From Acidobacteriota bacterium (GTDB lineage Bacteria > Acidobacteriota > Terriglobia > Terriglobales > Acidobacteriaceae), in NCBI GenBank assembly GCA_021813745.1, contig JAKAJO010000106.1, positions 62,001 through 126,000 of the forward strand: DNA of 64,000 nt, written 5' to 3'. The notes beneath the pieces were generated by a model. It made no database searches and had not been told where the DNA came from. It was given only the letters and a program-made list of their open reading frames with translations. The position numbers were made by a program, and so were the translations under genes. Below are positions 58,805 through 64,000 of the stretch, piece by piece; the stretch's first letter is position 1; each line of letters begins with the position of its first letter.

Positions 58805-58843
58805 AAATAGAAAAGCCCGCATCAGCAAGGTGGCTGCGCGGGC
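58805..58843 (-). terminator. attenuator terminator in the cysD leader
   Basis: On the minus strand GCCCGC (58843-58838) pairs with GCGGGC (58820-58815), with inner CAGC/GCTG, followed by TTTTCTATTT (58814-58805). It lies between a Cys-rich short ORF and cysD in the same transcription unit. Its 5' arm contains GCGCAGC (58839-58833), exactly complementary to GCTGCGC (58901-58895) inside the short ORF, which would form the alternative antiterminator. Confidence 0.8.
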
Positions 58844-58879
58844 GTTCTGGGATAGGTCTGAGTCTTAAGCGGTCTTACT

Positions 58880-58948
58880 TCATCCCACAATCCGGCGCAG
58901 CACGCGACACCGCATGCAACAACAAACCGAAGTGGGACAGAAACTCAT
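58880..58948 (-). CDS. cysteine-rich leader peptide (22 codons)
   Basis: ATG 58948 to TGA 58880. The peptide begins MSFCPTSVCCCMRC and has five Cys codons (4, 9, 10, 11, 14) in 22. No Shine-Dalgarno is visible; the -10 box upstream puts transcription start on or next to the A of the ATG, so it should be a leaderless ORF. Ribosome stalling at the CCC run under Cys-tRNA shortage would leave codons 16-18 free to pair with the downstream terminator arm, while translation to the stop codon would tend to block that pairing. Polycysteine leaderless ORFs doing this are known in mycobacteria. Not experimentally shown here. Confidence 0.75.
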   Translation of the reverse strand: MSFCPTSVCCCMRCRVLRRIVG

Positions 58949-58983
58949 AGGTTCACTCTACAAGTAGTCGGGACACAGGTCAA
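58949..58983 (-). promoter_or_regulatory. promoter of the cys operon giving a leaderless transcript
   Basis: Minus strand TTGACC (58983-58978), exactly 17-bp spacer, TAGAGT (58960-58955), then GAACCT and the ATG of the leader peptide. The start point 7 nt beyond the -10 box is the A of ATG 58948. Confidence 0.65.
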
Positions 58984-59097
58984 TCCTCATCTTGCTGGAC
59001 TGCGTACCGCACGCATTACCGACGCCAGAGCCGCCATGCCCGCTGCTACAATCAAATCTGGCCGCAATGCGCATTCTTTCAACCGCTTGCAGCATCG

Positions 59098-59103
59098 TAT
59101 AGT
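59098..59103 (+). promoter_or_regulatory. -10 element of cysS
   Basis: TATAGT 12 bp before the cysS ATG predicts a leader of only about 6 nt; there is no clear Shine-Dalgarno and no good -35 box. cysS may therefore also be (almost) leaderless. Confidence 0.35.
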
Positions 59104-59115
59104 CAGGCCATAACG

Positions 59116-60594
59116 ATGACCCTCCACCTCTTTAATACCCTCACCGGACAGACCGACGATCTCGTGCCCGCCGACGGCGAGACCCTGCGAATGTACGCAT
59201 GCGGTCCCACCGTCTATGACTACGGCCACATCGGCAACTTCCGCACCTTCCTGCAAGTCGATGTCCTGCGCCGCTTTCTCTTGCTCACCGGCATGAAGCT
59301 GCGCCATGTCATGAACATCACCGACGTCGACGACAAGATCATCCGCAACGCGACTGCTGCGGGCATCCCCATCGGCGAATACACACCGCGCTACGTGGAC
59401 GCCTTCTTCGAAGATTTGGACTCCCTCCGCGTCCAGCGGCCTGAGCAGATTGCCCGCGCCACGGAGAACATCGACCGCATGGTGGCGCTGATTCAGAAGC
59501 TCGCCGAGGCAAAGGCCGCCTATCAAACCGACGACGGCTCGTGGTATTTTCGTCTCTCCGCCTTCCCTGCCTATGGCAAGCTCAGTAAGAAAGATCTGAG
59601 CGGCATGGAGGACGGCGCGCGCGTTGACGTGGATGAATACGAGAAAGATTCCGCCCGCGATTTCGCTCTTTGGAAAGCCGCCAAGCCAGGCGAAACCGCG
59701 TGGGACACACCCATCGGTCGCGGCCGCCCCGGCTGGCACATCGAGTGCTCCGCCATGTCCATGGCCTACCTCGGCGATAGCTTCGACCTGCACGCTGGCG
59801 GCGAAGACCTCATGTTTCCGCACCACGAGAATGAGATCGCGCAGAGCGAAACTGTAACGCACAAGCCCCTCGCGCGCCACTGGATGCACGTTCGATTCCT
59901 GCTCGTTGACGGCCGCAAGATGGCGAAGAGTGAAGGCAACTTCTATACTCTGCGCGATCTTCTTCTGCGTGGCTACAAGGCCTCTGCCATTCGTCTCGCA
60001 CTCATCTCCGTGCCTTATCGCCACCAGCTCAACTTCACCTTCGACGGCCTCGTGGAAGCGACCGCCGCCATTGAGCGCCTGCGCACCTTCCGCGACCGGC
60101 TGGCGAAGAGCACCTTCGCGCCCGGTTCCAACCCCGCCATGAAGGCCGCTGCGGAGAAGGCGCAGTCCGACTTTATGGCCGCGCTCGCCAACGACCTGAA
60201 TACAGCCGAAGCCCGCGCACCCATCTTCGATCTCGTCCGCACGGCGAACACCGCGATCGATCAAGGCCAGTTGCGCGCCGAAGACCGCGATACCATGCTC
60301 GCTGTCCTCCGCGACTTCGACGCCGTCTTCGATGTCATTGAGGACAAGGACGCCGAGCCCACGCGCCGTGCAATCGAGTGGGCGCAGCAGACGGGCCACG
60401 CGGCCGACATTGCGCCTGAACTGCTCGCCCGCCAGTCGCTCACCGATGAAGCCATCGAGAAGCTTGTTGCCGAGCGGACCCAGGCAAAGAGGCAGCGCAA
60501 CTTCACCCGTGCCGATCAGATTCGCGACGAGCTCGCCGAAAAAGGCGTCCTCCTTGAAGACTCCAAAGACGGCGTCCGCTGGAAGCGTAAGTAA
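59116..60594 (+). CDS. cysS: cysteinyl-tRNA synthetase
   Basis: 492 residues. Class I synthetase charging tRNA-Cys. Zinc/active-site Cys in MYACGPTVYDYGHIGNFRTF (with the HIGN form of HIGH), WHIECSAM, GGEDLMFPHHENEIAQ and the KMSKS-type loop KMAKSEGNF are all present; the C-terminal domain has AKRQRNFTRADQIRDELAEKGV. Divergent from the cys operon with 167 bp between the cysS start and its leader peptide, so supply and use of cysteine are encoded back to back. Confidence 0.97.
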   Translation: MTLHLFNTLTGQTDDLVPADGETLRMYACGPTVYDYGHIGNFRTFLQVDVLRRFLLLTGMKLRHVMNITDVDDKIIRNATAAGIPIGEYTPRYVDAFFEDLDSLRVQRPEQIARATENIDRMVALIQKLAEAKAAYQTDDGSWYFRLSAFPAYGKLSKKDLSGMEDGARVDVDEYEKDSARDFALWKAAKPGETAWDTPIGRGRPGWHIECSAMSMAYLGDSFDLHAGGEDLMFPHHENEIAQSETVTHKPLARHWMHVRFLLVDGRKMAKSEGNFYTLRDLLLRGYKASAIRLALISVPYRHQLNFTFDGLVEATAAIERLRTFRDRLAKSTFAPGSNPAMKAAAEKAQSDFMAALANDLNTAEARAPIFDLVRTANTAIDQGQLRAEDRDTMLAVLRDFDAVFDVIEDKDAEPTRRAIEWAQQTGHAADIAPELLARQSLTDEAIEKLVAERTQAKRQRNFTRADQIRDELAEKGVLLEDSKDGVRWKRK

Positions 60595-60634
60595 GCGGGA
60601 TGGGGACCTCCGCCAACCCAACATCTTGAGACCC

Positions 60635-61180
60635 ATGGAAGCCAACGAAGCCCACGAATTGCAGGAACACGCCGAACACGGCGCGCATGAATCGGCGATG
60701 CGCCCCGTCGCCTTCACCATGAGCGTACTGGCAGTGCTTGTCGCCATCACTACCGTCCTCGGCCACCGCACCCACACAGAGGCCGTACTGGACCAGAACA
60801 AGGCCACTGACCAGTGGAATCTCTACCAGGCCAAGAAAATCCGAGCCAACAATACCGCTCTGATCCAGGATCTGCTCAGTGTTGAAGATGTGAGCAATCA
60901 GGAGGCCGCTGCAAAGATCGCAAAAGCCTATGCCGACCATCAGGCCAAGTGGACTGCTGACTTAAAAGAGAATCAGGAAAAAGCCGAGGCGCTTGAAAAG
61001 AAAGTCGAGGAGGCCGAGGCTCGCGCAAACCGCTTCGATCTCTCCGAGGCTCTTCTTGAGATCGGCCTCGTCGTCACCTCGGTCACGCTGCTCACGCACA
61101 GTCGCTGGTACTGGCATCTGGGCATCGTTTTCGCGCTCGCCGGTGTTGCCTCGGCGCTTTCGGTGCTCCTGATTCATTGA
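60635..61180 (+). CDS. DUF4337-type membrane protein
   Basis: 181 residues from ATG 60635. One membrane helix near the N-terminus (FTMSVLAVLVAITTVLGH, about 26-43), a central Lys/Glu/Ala-rich coiled coil (KENQEKAEALEKKVEEAEARA) and two helices at the C-terminus (LLEIGLVVTSVTLLT, LGIVFALAGVASALSVLLI). The N-terminal His/Glu-rich stretch (EAHELQEHAEHGAHE) and DQWNLYQAKKIRANN match my memory of DUF4337. No function is established. 40 bp after cysS. Confidence 0.7.
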   Translation: MEANEAHELQEHAEHGAHESAMRPVAFTMSVLAVLVAITTVLGHRTHTEAVLDQNKATDQWNLYQAKKIRANNTALIQDLLSVEDVSNQEAAAKIAKAYADHQAKWTADLKENQEKAEALEKKVEEAEARANRFDLSEALLEIGLVVTSVTLLTHSRWYWHLGIVFALAGVASALSVLLIH

Positions 61181-61240
61181 GCGGCGCGTCTCGCGCTATC
61201 ACCGTCGCGCCATCAGCCAGAGCGATATACTAGCCACGCC

Positions 61241-61876
61241 ATGAGAGTTGCTTTTCTTCCTGCCATCCTCCTCGTTGCCGGTCTCGTCGCGCCTGCTCAG
61301 ACGGCGTCGCAGGTTCATCACAGCGATCTCGGCTTCAGCTACACCTTGCCTACCGATTGGCAAATTGTGAGTGAGAATCCGACGCTCCCTGTGCTGAAGG
61401 CCGATAAGACCCAGTCGACCGGCGACGAACAAGAAAAGCGCGGAATCCAGTGCATCCAGCTGGAGCTCAATGCACGCCATGGCACTCCGCCCTCCGTCAT
61501 CACCGTGCTGCAACTCCCCTTTGCCTGCTTTGGCCAGACCCTCACAGACACCGATCTGCCCGGCTTTGCCCAGGGCGCATCCGAAGGATTGAAACAGAAC
61601 TTTGTCCTCTCCCCACCTGTCTATGGCTCCTATACCCTCGGCTCCCATAGCATGTGGATCGAGCGCGTAAACGGCGTTGTCATCGGCCACCCAGAAATGA
61701 AGTACACCGTCGAGATCGCCTGCAGCGTTCTCAAACTGGGTGCCGCCTGCTGGATGACCATGGCCTCTGATGACCTGGCGCTCCAAACCTTCGAAAGAGG
61801 CAAAGTCTCGCTCGACGGCGAGCCGGGGGCAACACTGGTTCCTCCCACAGCATTCGACAAAAAGCCCGGAACATAG
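61241..61876 (+). CDS. small secreted protein, unknown function
   Basis: 211 residues with signal peptide (MRVAFLPAILLVAGLVAPAQ, cleavage near AQTAS). The mature part begins VHHSDLGFSYTLPTDWQIV, the kind of beta-strand pair seen in PsbP-like or DUF1795-type exported proteins, and has four Cys (IQCIQL, FACFG, IACSV, AACWM) that could form two disulfides. I cannot assign a family. Likely periplasmic. Confidence 0.65.
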   Translation: MRVAFLPAILLVAGLVAPAQTASQVHHSDLGFSYTLPTDWQIVSENPTLPVLKADKTQSTGDEQEKRGIQCIQLELNARHGTPPSVITVLQLPFACFGQTLTDTDLPGFAQGASEGLKQNFVLSPPVYGSYTLGSHSMWIERVNGVVIGHPEMKYTVEIACSVLKLGAACWMTMASDDLALQTFERGKVSLDGEPGATLVPPTAFDKKPGT

Positions 61877-62254
61877 CTCATCCAGCCTATCTGCGCAACC
61901 TTGCTCTTGGAATTGCCGCCTGTTCTCGTGCTATCCTCAGGCCAGCGGGATCTCATGCATACGTGCACCACCTTCAGAGCATCGCTCGTTCCAGCCTCCA
62001 GGCGCTGGTCCCGTGCACGTGCCCGCATCATCTGCCCCCGCAAGCATCTTCGTGTGCTGCCCATCCGCACGCGACCTAGTCTCTTCGGCGGCGATTAGCA
62101 GAGGTCCGCCGAAGATCCTCGCCCGCTTTTGCGCTCGCCCATCGTGGCCAGCGGCAATAATTGGCCCCAAGTATCCGGGGCCCGTGGTCGCGCACCTGCC
62201 CTCCTGACCGTCACGAGCGCGCCACACCACCGAATCTGCCGAGGAGTTATCACC
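61877..62254. other. intergenic region, nothing recognised
   Basis: 378 bp between the secreted protein and the aminotransferase. The aminotransferase frame stays open back to 62129, but that extension is low-complexity and lacks an RBS. No repeat, RNA or terminator is evident. Confidence 0.5.
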
Positions 62255-63649
62255 ATGACCAAGCAGGAAATGCACGCCAAGTTCGGACCCAAGCTCGTCT
62301 GCGCCCTTCCGGGCCCAAAAGCCGTGGCCGCTGTTGAAGCCGATACGCGCTACATCTCGCCCAGCTACACCCGTTCTTATCCTCTTGTTGCGCGCCGCGG
62401 CCGCGGCATCCGCGTAGAAGATGTGGACGGCAATGAATTTCTCGACTTCGCCGCCGGCATCGCCGTGACTTCCACCGGCCATTGCCACCCAGAAGTTGTC
62501 GCCGCAATTCAAAAGCAGGCCGCCGAACTCATCCATATCTCGGGCACTGACTTCTACAACGAACCGCTCACGGACCTGGCTGCACGCCTCTCTGCGGTTG
62601 CTCCCATGCCCGGGCCGCACAAGTTCTTCTACGGCAACTCCGGGGCGGAGGCCATCGAGTGCGCCATGAAGCTCGCCCGCTATCACACCGGCCGTCAGCA
62701 CATCATCGCCTTTCTCGGCGCCTTCCACGGCCGCACCATGGGCGCTCTTTCGCTCACCGCTTCCAAGCCACAACAGAAGCGCCGCTTCTCGCCTCTTGTT
62801 CCCGGCGTCACCCATGTTCGCTATCCCTATGCCTACCGCGGCTGCACCGGCGGACCGCAGGCCGAGGAAGCCTTCAGCCTGGGCTGCGCGCGCTACATCG
62901 AAGAAAAGCTCTTCAAGACCATCCTTCCTCCCGAGGAGGTTGCCGCCATCTTCGTCGAGCCTATCCAGGGCGAAGGCGGCTACGTCGTCGCGCCGGATAA
63001 TTTCCTCCGCGAGCTCCGCGCGATCTGCAACCGCCATGGCATTCTGCTCGTCGTGGATGAGGTTCAGTCCGGCGCGGGCCGCACCGGGAAGTGGTGGGCC
63101 ATCGAGCACTCCGGCGTCCAGCCTGACATCGTCTGCATGGCAAAGGGCATCGCCAGCGGGATGCCCCTCGGCGTCTGCATGAGCCGCGCTGACGTCATGG
63201 ACTGGGTCCCTGGTTCTCATGCCTCCACCTTCGGCGGCAACCCTGTCTCCATCGCCGCTGCCCTCGCCACCATCGAAGTCCTTGAGCGCGAGGGGATCTC
63301 GAATGCTGCGCGTGTTGGCAGCATGATGCTCGATCGCCTTCATAGCTGGAAGAAGACTCACCCCTCGGTCGGCGATGTCCGCGGACGCGGCCTCATGATC
63401 GGCGTCGAGCTGGTCAAGGATAAGGAAACGCGCGAGCCCGCACCCGCCGTCCGCAATCGGGTCGAGATGCTCGCTTTCGAGCGGGGTCTTATGGTCCTCG
63501 GCTGCGGTGAAACGTCGATTCGCCTCTGCCCGCCTCTCATCGTCAATGAGCATGATGCCACCGTTGCCCTCGACATCCTTGAAGACGCCCTCACCGAAGC
63601 GGAGAAAGAATTCAAGCTGACCGGCCAGCTTGCCGCTGCCACAGCTTAG
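62255..63649 (+). CDS. class-III PLP aminotransferase (4-aminobutyrate/acetylornithine type)
   Basis: 464 residues from ATG 62255 (GAGGAG upstream). Transfers the omega-amino group of substrates such as 4-aminobutyrate to 2-oxoglutarate. YGNSGAEAIECAMKLARY and FHGRTMGALSLTASKP bind PLP phosphate; VDEVQSGAGRTGKWWA contains the Asp contacting the pyridine N and CMAKGIASGMPLG the Schiff-base Lys. The N-terminus (KPLPGPKAVAAVEAD-like) fits GabT/PuuE-type enzymes. Substrate cannot be fixed: no succinate-semialdehyde dehydrogenase is adjacent. Confidence 0.9.
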   Translation: MTKQEMHAKFGPKLVCALPGPKAVAAVEADTRYISPSYTRSYPLVARRGRGIRVEDVDGNEFLDFAAGIAVTSTGHCHPEVVAAIQKQAAELIHISGTDFYNEPLTDLAARLSAVAPMPGPHKFFYGNSGAEAIECAMKLARYHTGRQHIIAFLGAFHGRTMGALSLTASKPQQKRRFSPLVPGVTHVRYPYAYRGCTGGPQAEEAFSLGCARYIEEKLFKTILPPEEVAAIFVEPIQGEGGYVVAPDNFLRELRAICNRHGILLVVDEVQSGAGRTGKWWAIEHSGVQPDIVCMAKGIASGMPLGVCMSRADVMDWVPGSHASTFGGNPVSIAAALATIEVLEREGISNAARVGSMMLDRLHSWKKTHPSVGDVRGRGLMIGVELVKDKETREPAPAVRNRVEMLAFERGLMVLGCGETSIRLCPPLIVNEHDATVALDILEDALTEAEKEFKLTGQLAAATA

Positions 63650-63762
63650 GTCCGGTTTCATTCATCCAGGGCAGGCCGCGGAATCGTCTCCTCGGTCTGC
63701 CTTCGTCTTTTGCTGGGCTTGAACTTGGCATCCAGCCCCTCCACCCGCGACAATATCCTCCG

Positions 63763-64000
63763 GTGGCCAGGATCACGCAACTCCGTCTTGCAGCACTAGA
63801 AGGGACCTTGAACCGTCTCGACCGGTTCGCCGCACGCCGTGGACGCGATCCGCAGCTTCCTCCCCATCTCGCGACCGGTCATGCCGGCGAAGACGCGGCC
63901 TACTTCTACCTGCGCCGCTTGGGATATACCGTTGTCGCCCGCCGCTGGTCCTCTGGCGCCGCGCCAGGAGACATTGACCTGATCGCCTGGTATGGCAGGC
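63763..64000 (+). CDS. YraN/UPF0102 nuclease-like protein (3' truncated by window)
   Basis: Runs off the window end. Start is GTG 63763, or TTG 63808 which has AGAAGGG just upstream. The visible part contains HLATGHAGEDAAYFYLRRLGYTVVARRW and GDIDLIAWYG, the Holliday-junction-resolvase-like core of UPF0102 (the E and D-x-D ligands). Cellular role of the family is unresolved. About 79 residues are visible. Confidence 0.8.
   Translation, partial: MARITQLRLAALEGTLNRLDRFAARRGRDPQLPPHLATGHAGEDAAYFYLRRLGYTVVARRWSSGAAPGDIDLIAWYGR

Noticed and set aside
58775..58990. SAM or other known riboswitch before cysD
   Set aside because: None of the conserved cores of the SAM riboswitch classes could be found; the short Cys ORF plus single terminator explains the region better.
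58987..60807. 606-codon frame antisense to cysS
   Set aside because: Complete overlap with a textbook cysS; the antisense frame is open because of high GC at third codon positions and has no domain or RBS.
61937..63661. 574-codon frame antisense to the aminotransferase
   Set aside because: The sense gene has all PLP motifs; the antisense frame is a codon-bias shadow.

Overview
The window is high-GC DNA whose gene content suggests a soil Acidobacteriota of the class Terriglobia (Acidobacterium/Granulicella/Terriglobus type). This is an inference from the Oar-like TonB-dependent receptor with an N-terminal carboxypeptidase-regulatory domain, the dense set of exported glycoside hydrolases without SusD partners, Ig-like and fibronectin lipoproteins, and the families of the housekeeping proteins. 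There are no rRNA or tRNA genes, no CRISPR array, no prophage and no intact insertion sequence. Coding density is about 90 %. Several long antisense reading frames are artefacts of GC-rich codon use.

Region 1 (1-18,000) is a plant-polysaccharide locus. It holds a GH78 rhamnosidase (cut by the window edge), a fused GH28-like/CE8 pectin methylesterase, a DUF1537 four-carbon acid-sugar kinase overlapping a PdxA2-type dehydrogenase, a large Oar-like TonB receptor on the opposite strand, and a tight GH127-GH42-GH29 run (arabinofuranosidase, beta-galactosidase, alpha-fucosidase). Together they would strip pectin and hemicellulose side chains and process a sugar-acid product. The locus is littered with decayed genes: a beheaded symporter, a Tat-signal stub, an esterase-like stub and a collapsed GH39-like gene.

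Region 2 (18,000-36,900) is core machinery: rpsA with a long leader, a HIT hydrolase, rmuC, acpP-fabF, a YIP1-like membrane protein, a DUF5715 protein, two GT-C-type membrane proteins, gyrA, an Ig-like lipoprotein, ruvB, a peroxiredoxin-like protein and a GlmS-type isomerase lacking the glutaminase domain.

Region 3 (36,900-54,200) holds an MFS sugar porter with a large extracytoplasmic loop, an FN3 lipoprotein, a FAH-family hydrolase, transaldolase, a TonB receptor divergent from a MarR regulator, hslV-hslU, a translationally coupled M16 peptidase pair plus glmU, and an HD-GYP response regulator. The regulator is followed by about 700 bp of apparently non-coding DNA that ends in a strong terminator.

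Region 4 (54,200-64,000) is the most interesting. A sulfate-assimilation operon (cysD-cysN-cysH-TauE/SafE-small membrane protein) reads leftward, and cysS (cysteinyl-tRNA synthetase) diverges from it. In front of cysD I find a predicted leaderless 22-codon ORF with five Cys codons, three of them consecutive. It is followed by an intrinsic terminator, and a leader segment can pair with the 5' arm of that terminator. This has the full layout of a cysteine-responsive transcription attenuator, like the polycysteine leaderless ORFs known from mycobacteria but in a different phylum. The window closes with a DUF4337 protein, a small secreted protein, a class-III aminotransferase and the start of a YraN/UPF0102 gene.
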